From NCBI GenBank assembly GCA_020726505.1, contig JAHLEZ010000017.1:124001-188000 (forward strand): 64,000 bases of DNA. The letters run 5' to 3'. This DNA is from Leptodontidium sp. MPI-SDFR-AT-0119 (Eukaryota; Ascomycota; Leotiomycetes; Helotiales; Leptodontidiaceae). The number at the start of each line of letters is the position of its first letter. Positions within the stretch are counted from its first letter, which is position 1. The notes under the pieces are model-generated. The model made no database searches and was not told the DNA's origin. It saw nothing but the letters and a program-made list of their open reading frames with translations. The position numbers and the translations under genes are program-made. Positions 42,601 to 52,083 of the stretch are shown piece by piece.

Positions 42601-45438
42601 CCTGAACCATGCCTCCAGCACTTCGTTTGGCGATCGCATGGCTCTCCTGGCCAGTGGCGACATATTGTAAAGGTGTGCAGCTGTCAAAACAGCCTCCGGC
42701 CACAGCTTGGATGGTAGATTGGCGCCTGTCATCATTTTCAAGGCCTTAGCAATTAGCTCCCCACCAGCTCTTTCTGCACCTCCATTTGGCTCATGCGTGT
42801 AGACAGGAGTAGGCTCTAGGTCGATGCCATTGTCTAACGCCCATTGGTCGTACTGGGTCCAGTATCTTGTGTTAATTACAGACGTGTCGTTGTCGGACCT
42901 GACTTTGCATATGGCCAGACCGTATTGGCGTCTGGTCCATGCCTCAAATGCTTCAAGCACTCCCATAATTGACTCGTTGGCTTTGCTCGTGAGTGTGAAT
43001 GCGAAAAGCTTTCCACTGTATTCGTCCTTAATCAACAATAGCCAGCATGTGCCATTGTAGCCTACAGGGTAGTCAAACAGGTCCCATGCGACTCTGAAGA
43101 AAGGTCTCGGGGACTTGTTGTCTGACTCTCTGCGCGATGGTCGTTGATTTGAGTGTGTCGCAGCACAGCTTTCGCATTGTATGCCAGTGATTCCATCGAT
43201 TTGGACATTGCGGGCATGCTTCACAAGAGCTTCCAGGGCCATTTTGCCGAGGTGACCAGCCCGTAAGTGCCACATCTGTGCTGTGTCGCTCCGGGGTCGT
43301 AAGAACCGGCGAGATGATTGAAAGGTATGCTTTTTGAGAGGGTGCAGTCGTCTACTGATTGTCGGGTACATCATTACAGCAGGAGATCTACGAGTCTTCA
43401 TAAATGCACGCAGTTGTGGAGAGCGCGAGCAGTTGTCAACTGGCTTGTATTCAAATACCATAAGGTTCCACCTGCGCTGTAGGTTTCTCACTACATGGCT
43501 CTCTTCAGCATTGCCTACGCGCAAAGACGTGTCAGCACCATTATACCACACCCCCGACTGTGCGAGGAGGCTCTCTGAGATAATGTTAACATTGAACCCC
43601 TCTACAACAGCCACATTAGACAGCGTCAGGTCCCTGGTGTACGGTCCGGCAGGTCCATGCATAGCGTTTTCAAAGATGCGTGTACCTCTCCCAATGATTG
43701 GTAAGTTTGAGGTGCCCGCGTCAACTGATTCTCCTGTGGTGCGTTTGAAGCTGCCGGGGACTAGTTTATCAATGCTGTTGACTAAGTGAGTTGCCCCGCA
43801 GTTGTCAACTAGAGTGCTGTCTGACAGAGGGTGGCGTTGGAACTCCATGGTACTGTAGATGCCAGCGTTAAGAGTGTCGTCCCAGATCATGTCGTCAAGA
43901 AGGTTTGGGTCAAGTATAGCTGCGTTAATGCTCCCTGTCCCTTCCCACGTAGCTTTGCCTTTGTCTTTGTTTCCTGCAAGTGCAGTGGCATCGGCTGTTT
44001 TGGCGTTGGTGGTAGGTTTAGAGGTGCTGGTGCTGTTGGCTCCAGTAATTTTGGCTATTGCAACGTACTTCCAACCTTCTTTGGCTATGGCGGCCTTGAG
44101 CTCCCTGAAGTCTACAGTCTCTAACTTCTTGCGGGTTGCAGTTACCTCGTCAGCGTTTGGCACATGCTTCATGCCTTCGGTGGTCGTTCCATCAATTGCA
44201 TAACGTAGTCTCCAGCACTTGAGCGGCTCAAAGAAGTGCTTGCTATTCATGCCGCATGGGCATAAGTTACCTTGGCCGCGAGAGCGAGATCTGCTGGAGC
44301 TTGCGCCCGACGCACCATCGTCCATTCCTCCAAGGGTTGAGTATTGACCACCACCCCCTCCTTGACGCCTGGGCTTCCTGAACATGGTGTGCTCTTGGTC
44401 TATGCCAGGGAGCACCTGAATGTAGTCGTCAAGAGTAAAACCATGCTCTTTTCCAAGTTGGTCGTCGCGTATAACTGTGCTGAGGATAGGATTTGCCCAA
44501 TCAGGGTGCATGTGAGCTCCCACAGCACGTAACCACTTCTTTAGAGCCACAGTACCCTTGACTTCAGGTATGTCGTACGCTTTAGCATTCCTGTAAGCCT
44601 TCAAGAAGTCCTTCATCCACTGGTTGACGTTGACTTTTCCCTCATGTGCCTCCTTCAAAACCTTGTCGTATTCCGTGACCACCGTTGTAAGGACCGACGA
44701 TTCTGATGGTGCTATGTCGCGCTGAAGTGTGCTAACCAACGTTTGTAAGCTCAGGTCGCTCTTGCCGGCCAGTTCCCTAATCGCAGAGTCCAAAAGCGAA
44801 TCGTCCACCGTTTCAGAGAGCCAGTTATATAGAGCCATGTACTTGTTGTTTTGGCTCGTCCATTCAGCAAGCGTGTACTGGTACTCCCTGGCTTGTGCTG
44901 CGTAGATCTGCTGCACCTCTGCAATCGTCGGGTATGGAGGTGGACCAGCTTCTTCTGGACTTGTCCCTCCCATTGGGGCATCTGTCGATATGGCTGGGGT
45001 AGGTGTAGCCCACGCGTTGTCGGACGACTCAGGCGTTGAAGACGGTTGTGGGTTTGCTGCTTTCCAAGCTGCAACATTAGCGTAATACTGGCTCAACTGA
45101 GTCTTTGCAACCTCTTGCGTAGTGCTTTCAAGCGTTGGAGCCTTGGGTCGGTGGTTTGGGATATGGCCTGTCGCAGGAGCGCTGGGGTCTACCATATTTG
45201 GTGCACCTATGAAGCCAGCATGGAATGTCAAGCGCAAGTGCCATGTCGCCCAATCCTTCCGCGCCTTCAAATTGCAGTCCGCAGGTAGCTTTGGAAGTGA
45301 CATTGTCGGTTTTGGGTATGCAAATGATGATTTCGAAGAGGTTTTGGTGATTTGAGGGTTGTTGACGGGCTTTTGAATACTGCTAGTACGTGTGAGAGGC
45401 AGCGGTGAGAAAGCCTTTGCATGCCTCTGTGGAGCCAC
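39697..45438 (-). CDS. Copia gag-pol polyprotein, 1,913 aa
   Basis: A single frame in the order gag, protease, integrase, RT, RNase H (Ty1/copia order). Gag: a Cys-rich knuckle-like CPCGMNSKHFFEPLKCW near residue 390. Protease: DNCGATHLV near 543 (Cys replaces the usual D-S/T-G centre residue). Integrase: a GHLGKM...CESC zinc region near 720-760 and catalytic positions WDLFDYP (783), RSDND (845) and NGGAERAGGEL (882). RT: WVFTYKVNSAGQLVRTKSR (about 1443) and YVDD (about 1586). RNase H: ASDASFADD (about 1752), TEAELLG and FCDNQQT (about 1830). No stop or frameshift. The coupled gag-pol frame implies that particle stoichiometry is set by processing, not frameshifting. Confidence 0.95.
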   Translation of the reverse strand: MAPQRHAKAFSPLPLTRTSSIQKPVNNPQITKTSSKSSFAYPKPTMSLPKLPADCNLKARKDWATWHLRLTFHAGFIGAPNMVDPSAPATGHIPNHRPKAPTLESTTQEVAKTQLSQYYANVAAWKAANPQPSSTPESSDNAWATPTPAISTDAPMGGTSPEEAGPPPYPTIAEVQQIYAAQAREYQYTLAEWTSQNNKYMALYNWLSETVDDSLLDSAIRELAGKSDLSLQTLVSTLQRDIAPSESSVLTTVVTEYDKVLKEAHEGKVNVNQWMKDFLKAYRNAKAYDIPEVKGTVALKKWLRAVGAHMHPDWANPILSTVIRDDQLGKEHGFTLDDYIQVLPGIDQEHTMFRKPRRQGGGGGQYSTLGGMDDGASGASSSRSRSRGQGNLCPCGMNSKHFFEPLKCWRLRYAIDGTTTEGMKHVPNADEVTATRKKLETVDFRELKAAIAKEGWKYVAIAKITGANSTSTSKPTTNAKTADATALAGNKDKGKATWEGTGSINAAILDPNLLDDMIWDDTLNAGIYSTMEFQRHPLSDSTLVDNCGATHLVNSIDKLVPGSFKRTTGESVDAGTSNLPIIGRGTRIFENAMHGPAGPYTRDLTLSNVAVVEGFNVNIISESLLAQSGVWYNGADTSLRVGNAEESHVVRNLQRRWNLMVFEYKPVDNCSRSPQLRAFMKTRRSPAVMMYPTISRRLHPLKKHTFQSSRRFLRPRSDTAQMWHLRAGHLGKMALEALVKHARNVQIDGITGIQCESCAATHSNQRPSRRESDNKSPRPFFRVAWDLFDYPVGYNGTCWLLLIKDEYSGKLFAFTLTSKANESIMGVLEAFEAWTRRQYGLAICKVRSDNDTSVINTRYWTQYDQWALDNGIDLEPTPVYTHEPNGGAERAGGELIAKALKMMTGANLPSKLWPEAVLTAAHLYNMSPLARRAMRSPNEVLEAWFRQYFRWYDPRMVKRLLVDLRPDWSNIFAYGAKAYAMIKDRQALRDKRGFKVNPRGHVGYLVGYCATNIYRIWIPLLKRVIRTRNVVFDEAQFYSKQAVVGQPLPILKQVVDMLAEPEAAWDAELAIEHVGDEHAEAKNSTELNRLLSDLMEVDEVSTEVVLHATAEAGLPVPREHQNEIVPLDSRINTSGDDMELDKDDTEVLATTKSLGTPRQTRSQTQRNEHIEPGRGAPRAKPPRQIEGARKSIPQVVIWSGARDSQSQLLRQTEATSAGPGSALQHENTSSEEDYDDEPEEEQQLLLENTPSETTTQPLLKETMSQETLDEVLQAPNQSQLHPVTRAQRRRRARETIQLNRRSKIRPGVYSFTTRELLSAESMDQKDKNHTQIASFTTTFWNEDVTREDGKDHRTVHAVFAAAVSGETIRAQETASSETTQPHQAKLPTAPKYWQNLDQHPWGERFREDARKEIENLQARKCWHIVPRADAKTTPIPLKWVFTYKVNSAGQLVRTKSRIVARGDLQEDATIFSTYASTLAARSFRVAMALAAQFDLEVKQYDVVNAFVNAERDERSAPVYCYLPDGFKQPGMVVKIDRALYGLRDSPALWYGDFSATLRSLGLEPLAEEPCIFTNNKRTVFVAFYVDDIQVLYHKSNLAAAAKIIDGLNKAYELTVMGDVEWFLGVRIVRDRHARTVTLVHDTYIEKVARKFSLVDGNCPSTPLPYYDLVKNTGKATKAQIKEYQEKVGSVLYTAVMIRPDVAFAASQLSQFLTNPSQKHLQAVDWTIRYLFGTRFLGIVYSCQQRETQLVIASDASFADDLETRRSSQGLVILLFGGAILWKASRQDTVTTSTTEAELLGVERTAKEVMALQRLFKEMHLDVGCPWNIFCDNQQTIRLIVGENQRISTKLRHVDIQNMWLRQEHQKGSFEVTYLPTSEMYADGLTKNLPRQKFETFVALLNLQDARASVEELN

Positions 45439-45477
45439 GTCGGCGCGTGCATGCGACTGGGAAGCTTTGATAGCTTA

Positions 45478-45490
45478 CGGGGCTCATAAC
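45478..45490 (-). promoter_or_regulatory. Copia primer-binding site (half tRNA-iMet type)
   Basis: Directly inside the 5' LTR the minus strand reads GTTATGAGCCCCG. Its complement CGGGGCTCATAAC is the anticodon arm and loop (CTCATAA, anticodon CAT) of initiator tRNA-Met. Priming by an internally cleaved initiator tRNA half is established for Drosophila copia. Here it is inferred from sequence complementarity. Confidence 0.75.
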
Positions 45491-45687
45491 TGTCGTGCAA
45501 GAGCACGCCTAGAGGCTCCACAGAGGCGTATTTGACGTATTATTGAGGTATGCGCAGTACTGTAATTGATTGTTGTATTCTCTACGTATGGTCTATTCAA
45601 GCTCCCTGAATATGGAGGTCGCGGGCGCTTTGGCCATGGTGCCTTTGATTGGGCTCGCTTAGCCGGCCTACCATAACCTGCACGACA
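45491..45687 (-). repeat. Copia 5' LTR (right)
   Basis: 197 bp; the 52-bp leader to the polyprotein start begins immediately inside it. Confidence 0.95.
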
Positions 45688-46689
45688 CTTAGTAACTTAA
45701 ACCTAGTTATAATCGAAGAATTACTAGTTTAGCGCCTTTAATACGTTAACTACTATATTAAAGGTTCCGGCGTAGTCGGGATTTATATATTAAAAGATAA
45801 TAGTCTTAACTTCGTTAATAGTATAATAGAAGTAAGCTTTAACCTAAGACGTGCCGCTCTTAAAGTTATTAAAGTACTCTTTTAAGAATAACTTTATCTC
45901 TATCTTTTAAGTATTGTATTTAATATTTCCCTTATAATTACTAAAAGGAAGTCAGGGGAACTTAACCTTAGAAGGCTTTATTACTCGGATCGACATATCT
46001 AACTTTAGTAAGTAATAGTCGGCGGTTAGTTAGAGGTCAATTATAAGAGCACGTGTTAACCAGTTTAAGGAGGGGGAAGGAGTGCGAGTCTCTTAACAAG
46101 GGTTATTAGTAGTATATTAAGTAAGGGCTTAGGCGACAGTAGAGCTAACGAAGTCCTTGATTAGCTGATCGACCTTAGCTTACTAAGCGGGGGTAAAGCT
46201 CTTTATATTAATAGGCTTTAGCGATACGTCGAAAAAACGCTGGGGTTTATCCTCTAAGTCTAAGTTAAATCCGTTAAAGCTCTCTAGCTTTTCTAAAAGA
46301 GTCTCGACTGAAGGGATAAGGGTAGTGTTAGTAAAGCCTAGCTGTATAAGGGCGCTCCTTTCCCTAGAGCTTCGCCGGCGAGGAGGAGAAACCGGCAGTA
46401 GTAATAAGGTGGGGTTAAAGGGTATTTACGTTTAAGGTTATTAATTAATTTATTAATCAGATATTCGTTCGAAATAGGGCGCGCGTCAAGTTGCGGCAAG
46501 GCAAATTAATCGCGAGAGAATATCTAGCTTTCTCTAGGATAGTCTACTACGAGGGCAGAGAGGTACTTATTTGTCGAATAGGCTAAGGTGTTAAGGCTCG
46601 TTGTTGACTTACTATAAGGGCAGGTCGACAAGGCGTAAGACTAGGTAAGATATAACGCTTTATAGCGGAGGGGTGTTAGTCTTTTCTTA

Positions 46690-46990
46690 TATTATAGCTG
46701 GCTAAAGGTTAATACGACGAGTTAACTTAAGCTTTATATTTAGGCCTATGGCTACGCTCAAAATCGAGAAGAAAAGACAAGGAGAAAAGGAAAGCTCTCC
46801 GTAAGGAAGGGCTCGAGTATATATATATGAAGGACCCTCCTAATAGGGCCTAGCGTAGTCGAGTGCCATTCACGTTAACATGTCGCAGGCTCGCCACCTA
46901 GTCTTCCCTATCGGGCTTAGCGCCGTCGCATAGCCAGCGATGCTACGAGCCAGTGTCGGTTAGAATGCGAGGGCATCGTAAGTCGTAACA
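46690..46990 (-). repeat. Gypsy 5' LTR (right)
   Basis: 301 bp, aligned without gaps to 31446-31746 by eye; carries more RIP-type transitions in its left third. Confidence 0.92.
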
Positions 46991-46995
46991 GAGAC

Positions 46996-47834
46996 AGCGA
47001 TTAGGGGTAGATTCAGAAGTGTTATCCAGTGGGATCTGGTACATATGAGAGTGATAGTCGATGAGGCAGTAGAAGGTAAATTGGTCTAAAGTGTGTTTAT
47101 ATTGTATAAGTAATGTAATTTACAGGGTGTTATTTTAATCTTGCCTCTGTCTCTTTTATTAATCTCGACTGGTAAGTTACCTACATTACAGTCTGTTGGT
47201 ATCTAACCAAGGTCCGATACCTGATATCAGGGTGACAAAGAATATAACAAGTGAAGTTTGATCAAGTATATTCCGTGTGTCCCTTTCGTACGAAAGGGAA
47301 AGCTACCTTAAATACATCAAGTACTAAACCCCGTAGCTCGTATAAGCATTACTCGTACGAAACCAGGAGGCAAGGTATGAAACCAAGCTTCATCTCGGCC
47401 AGGAGAGACGACTATCTTTGGAAGCTGTCAGAGTAAGAGAATGCCCCTCAGCTAAGGCTATCCCAACACAGTCAACTTTCGCTACAAGTGAAGTCACAGA
47501 TGAAACAAATCAGAGGATACGGCAGTAAAACTTCATTCAGTAATATCCATATTTAGTTGCTTTGCGTCAGTGGATTTCTACTGATAGATTTCTACCGATA
47601 CTTCGCCCCTCACCACTAAGAAATGTGCCAGCTGATTTCTATTAATAGATCTCTCCTAATACTTGCTAATTCCCTATAAAAGTGGGGCCTCCCCCTCGAA
47701 GAATATATTGGTACACAATACCACCGCCAATTTATACCCAAACACCTAATAATAGAAGGGAAAAAGAGGAAGGAGAGGAAAAAGAAAGACGTGGAGCTAT
47801 GCGACTATACGCTCTTAGTACTATCATTAAAGTA
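46996..47834. other. Unassigned sequence between the Gypsy element and the captain-like gene
   Basis: Non-RIP-like in part. It contains near-repeats of GATTTCTACTGATAGA-type words at 47,570-47,660 and a TATA-like stretch near 47,675. No gene identified. Confidence 0.4.
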
Positions 47835-50465
47835 TTAAGACACGGTTCTATAGATGCTCTCTACGTGATTCTAGAGATGCTACTTGTGCTCTAGCCCCAT
47901 TCGACAGACCTTACACTAGAGCCGATCCTCGTCTTTGATGTGGGCCAGATGCTTCCGCTTAAAGTGCTTCGTTAAGTCTCTTAGACTAGCAAACTTATAA
48001 GTGCGCTTTTCGAATAGCAAACTCTACTCCCCTAAGTAGAAGAAGTAAGTAGTAGTTCGCTTCTCCGTAAACACTAGTAATATAACGTCCTTTAACGCTT
48101 ACTTTTCGGCCTCGGCGGCTACTAACTATAGATCAGTCTCCTTCGCCGGCTTCGGGCTTGCCTTCTACGTAAATGGCCTCCCACGTGGCATAGCAACAGC
48201 TCCGCCTTCTTAGAAGTGGCAGTAAGCCGCGACAGTATCGATCACGGCGTTACGCCGGCGAAACTCCTCTATTATAGTTGTCCCTAGCAAGGTCATTACC
48301 GTCTCGGCCAAGCGCTTCTACATTAGAGGCATCTCGTCGATAATGTGTACACTAGTGCTAGGGTCATCGTAAAACTTAGACTTAGCGAGCTACAGCTCGA
48401 CGTCGTTCATAAGGTGTTCTACATCCTACTTATCTCGAAGCTACTTAAGTAGCGCAGCCCTTAATCGCTGCCGTAGATTGACAATCTCACTACTAAGTCT
48501 TTTGTACTTTAGATATTTCGTTATCGCGCCCTTATAGCGGTAATTCCATTTCGCGCGTAGCGCGAGAAGTTAATAGACTCGGCGATTTTTATTAACGAAC
48601 TAGGACTACTTAATTGTAAGGGCGTACGGGCGCCCGGGATCGATCCATCGCGTCATCCGAGAGGCAGCACACATGAGGTCCTTCTAAGGATCGTAGCCAG
48701 ACACAATGGCCCAGATGTCGCCGGACCGCCGCAGGAGGTAGTACTTAATAAAAGTATCAACACTCACATGTTATAATATCATATTCTAGAGGGCGTCAGT
48801 TACATCACCTATATCGGGGTGGTCAGCTCTCGACTATAAACGTAAGTGTAAGAACACAAAGTACTTACCGCTCTAGTTGAATTCATTCGTAGCGTTATAA
48901 TAGGGATAGTATAAGCGTGTGGGCTACAGGAGCCCAAGGATAAGACTAATAACCTTCATCAGCGACAAGAGGGTGGGGTATATAAGAGGCTCGTATAGTG
49001 AGACCTTATAGCCGTACCCTGTCCTAACCGATTTCCTAAAAATAGGGACATCGAGTATACTCGGCTTAAAGAGTAATTTTAGCTATTAATAGCCAAGTTA
49101 AATATCTAGTTCACTTAATTATAACGCACACTTAAAATTTGGAGCCGCAAATGCAGTGTCGGCAAAGATAAGGCCCACGAGAAAGACATACGAGCTAAGG
49201 ATTAGGGAAGGGTCGAAGATAATCTCAGGGAAGACAAATTTGACCTTAGAATACATATAAGTAAGGCTTAGGCAAGAGACGATCGAGAGGGAGACGTAAG
49301 GAAAAGCACAGGCTACTGAACTTACACATCTTTTACGCCAAGGAATTACTTCGTAAACTCGCATATAAATTTAATTAAGATCTAATGAGGACCGCTATTC
49401 GGGTCTCGAAGGAGGGTCACGATAATGTCTTAGTAACGGAGCTTAAGAAGCGCTAAAGGGCGATTTTTAGAAAACCTAGCGAGCTAATAAAACAGAGTAA
49501 GCTAAATACGTTACTAGCCGTGCGTAAACCGCTTCTTCGTCGTAGTCAAGTTAGTCTAGAAGTATTTTACGAGATCCTCGATATATATTACCGTCTTCTC
49601 GCGCTTCTTCGTTAATAGGCGGTACTTCTTCGCTAGCTTCTTAAGGACTTGTGACAGAGGACGTTCGTTAGCCTCTTAATTATGATCCTTCGGGCTAAAT
49701 TAAGAGGGCAAACAAAAGAGCGGTACTCACCCGGTGTATATATTAGTTCATCTTCCCCCTAATCTTCCCCCTAGTGTCTCGCTCGTACACGAGCCGGAAG
49801 ACCTTCTAGTATATCCTAAGGGTACTAGTAGACTTAATGTCGGCAAGCCTCCTCCCACCCTTCCCTTGACGTTAATTCAGTATCTATCCGAAGAAGGCTT
49901 TAAGGGTACGGCGAGAGATGGCCTACATTATCTAAGTAAGATCCTTTCGTATATATTCGCAATACCTTTAAAACGAGTTAGATTAGCGATTCGATAGCAA
50001 TAGACGGCAAGCACAAAGGGAATAAGGTACACACCGCTAAAACTGCCCCTCGATTATATCAAAGAGGAGGAGACTACTATCACTATAGTCTTCGTCTTTA
50101 TCCTCGGATTCGTCGGAGTTGTCCTCTTGATCGAGGTAATACTCTAGCAGGTAGGCGTTCTCCTCTCTAGCGATCTAGGCCAGATCTGTCTCGTCATCTC
50201 CGTCAATGTCGGCATCAACGTCCATCGGCACGGCGCCAGTATAATCCTCCTCACGAGCGAGCCACTTCAGATCTACTAAGTCTAGCTTGTCGTCTCCGTC
50301 GACATCAGTATCAGTATCAGCATCCGTCGGCTCAGTATCGACGTCAGTCTCCTCTTACTCATCCCCTATATCAAAGCAACTCTCGATGTCTGATCCATCC
50401 CTATCAGAGGACGAAGAGGAGGAGGATGAGGGAGGGCTTAGTGTTAGTTGTTAGCGACGACGCAT
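47835..50465 (-). pseudogene. DUF3435 (FluG-like/Starship captain-type tyrosine recombinase) gene, RIP-degraded
   Basis: The minus strand starts with an acidic Ser/Asp-rich N-terminus (SPPSSSSSSSDRDGSDIESC). Diagnostic DUF3435 stretches follow: IFDPSLILSSYVFLVGLIFA, ADTAFAAPNF, YYNATNEFN, YFVFLHLRL*SRADHPDIGD, VTDALQNMIL*HVSVDTFIK, YYLLRRSGDIWAIVSGYDP, MCAASRMTRWIDPGRPYALT, LRQRLRAALLK, MPLMQKRLAETVMTLLG, and C-terminal zinc-finger-like FASLRDLTKHFKRKHL and CKVCRMGLEHK*HL*NH. Many stops, mostly where Gln or Trp is expected. The family includes the captains that mobilise Starship elements. No Starship termini or cargo could be delimited, so it may be a solitary relic. Confidence 0.8.
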
Positions 50466-52083
50466 GGCGAGTGGATCAATCGAAGGGGACGGCGGCGATG
50501 ACAATCAGAAGCAAGGCCAAAGGTGTGAAGGAGGAGCCTACTGCCCAAGTAATAGCAGCGGAGGGAGGGGAGGAGCAGAGCGAGGGGGAAGTGATAGTTG
50601 AGTATAAGAGGTCTAGAGGAAAGGAGATAGAGAAGGGAGGGAGGGCAGACGAACAAATATGAGGACTGCCATCCTAAGTCACGAGGAGATAGAGGGCAGC
50701 CGTTTTCTGCTCCTCCTCACAGAAAGTGTTGAACGAGGATAAGGGAAGCGGTTCTCAGATCTCGGAACTTGACTGACCCACGCGCTTCGCTTCTGTTGGT
50801 GGTGTTCCTGCAGGAGGGCAGGGTCCTATGGCCGTGCCGCCTTGGCCATGAAGTACGCGAGGGCTAGGGCGGCGTGAGATTTTGGCAAGTCGGCTACAGA
50901 AAGCAGCGACCAAAACACCCGAAAACAGCAGCCAGTTTGCCGTTTAGTCGTTAAAAAAAGTAAAAACAAAAATAGTAACTTTTATAATTCGAACTAAGCC
51001 TTTCATTCTCATTCGTTAGATTTCTTTTATAGATTTTACGTATAAAGTTATTTATTAGTTTCTTCGTAACTTTCACGATTTTAACGATTTTACACCAAAA
51101 ATAAGCGAAAATAAAATAAAATTATCGATATGATTTTATAAAAGAGTGCATCAGTAGGAACAAATAATAATAAGGGAATTTTTAATAGTACAAAATGAAT
51201 TTAAGTATCTAATCTATTTAAGTATAGTTTCTTATATTAATATTAAAGGTAGCTCCTTTATAATAGCTTTGCGCGAAAGGGGCAAAACACCTGTTTTTGG
51301 TGAGGATTTAGCCGAGGGGCCTTTTTCAATGTCCACGTACTGTAGCTCCCGCTTCTGGCTTGAATGCGTTCCCATAAACCGATCCAACGTCCATCCCTGC
51401 GTAGCGAGAAACCCACTGTGCCGAGACGAATCCATTGTTTAAGTCTCTCTCTCGCGAGTATATGAGGTTATAGTTAGAGTGTAGTTATCCTTTAGTTATT
51501 TCTCTACCAGGATTCAGTCTGTAGTGTGAAAAAACCGTGGTCCTGGTCATGCTATCGATTTGTCCTGTCGATAATGTCGAAAGCCGCTTGAGTTATTCTC
51601 CCCTCTAATCTATCATGCTTACCGTCTAACCAATTGTAGTGGGGCTTTTATACCATCTTCAGCATCAACTACTCTGAAAACCTTCGAAACTGCCTTTTCT
51701 CCATTCATTTACGCCACATTCAGCCACCAACGGGACCAGAGGTTATAGTGGTTGGCAGCGCCTACCCGCAGGACTCTGCCGCTGCAGGAACAAGATGTTA
51801 GGTTCCGCGTAGCCAGAATAGTACCAAAAATAAACAGCGTAAGTTATTTCGGGAGGTTGAAGGAAAGTAAAGGTACTCCTTAGTCTCAGTGACTCGGCGA
51901 AACCAATCAGTGACAAACTTTGCAGCGTTAGACTCTTGATGAAGCTGAAGTACCTCTGGGCAAGTGTTCCTGAATAACTTTTCTGAATGCCCGGTACTGT
52001 CCTTCACCTTGGGTCTCTTCTTCAAGTCTTATTCACGTTCATTTGGTTTCATGTCGCACTTTCTGTTAAAGCATCCATCCCCA
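50466..52083. other. Intergenic; AT-rich from about 50.95 to 51.25 kb
   Basis: Upstream flank of the captain relic, then an AT-rich stretch and the promoter region of the CFEM-like gene. A 67-codon minus-strand frame at 51232-51435 has no recognisable content. Confidence 0.4.

Larger units (their letters stand above)
38197..45687 (-). mobile_element. Copia LTR retrotransposon, apparently intact, 7,491 bp
   Basis: Two 197-bp LTRs (38197-38393 and 45491-45687), TGTCG...CGACA, with no difference found by eye, flanked by CTTAG (38192-38196 and 45688-45692). One uninterrupted 1,913-codon polyprotein, a primer-binding site complementary to an initiator tRNA-Met anticodon arm, a G-rich tract (GAGGGGGTG on the minus strand) beside the 3' LTR, and an extra antisense gene. 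No RIP signs, although nested in a RIP-degraded Gypsy element. Likely a recent, possibly active insertion. Confidence 0.95.
31747..46689 (-). pseudogene. Gypsy gag-pol remnant (interrupted)
   Basis: Minus-strand translation gives a gag zinc knuckle near 37,690 read as CLYYNKTGY*ASDC (ancestrally C-x2-C-x4-H-x4-C; a Cys and the His have decayed to Tyr), reverse transcriptase near 34,250-34,450 with TYINDILIYSSTPKEYKVYI (the YxDD box as YIND) and KIKFLGFIIRVNSIKVDLKK, and a C-terminal segment ending near 31,770. Stops throughout, mainly at Q or W positions. The pieces lie at 31747-34520, 36006-38196 and 45688-46689, on either side of the two insertions. Non-coding now. Confidence 0.85.
31446..46990 (-). 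mobile_element. Gypsy (Ty3-like) LTR retrotransposon, RIP-degraded, with two nested insertions
   Basis: Two 301-bp LTRs (31446-31746 and 46690-46990) start TGTTACG and end CGTAACA (decayed forms in each copy), flanked by the 5-bp duplication GAGAC at 31441-31445 and 46991-46995. The run of eight or more Gs next to AAGA on the minus strand, beside the left LTR, is a polypurine tract, so the element reads right to left. The interior is interrupted by the 1,485-bp element at 34521 and the Copia element at 38197. Confidence 0.92.

Noticed and set aside
41616..44203. Plus-strand frames of 110-150 codons inside the Copia pol region
   Set aside because: Antisense shadows of the intact polyprotein, without splice sites or motifs.
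47835..50465. Calling a complete Starship element
   Set aside because: Only a degraded captain-like gene is seen; no paired termini, direct repeats or cargo boundaries could be supported.
50426..50662. Plus-strand frame with Glu/Lys-rich translation
   Set aside because: Overlaps the acidic N-terminal coding region of the captain-like relic and beyond; repetitive composition, no motifs.
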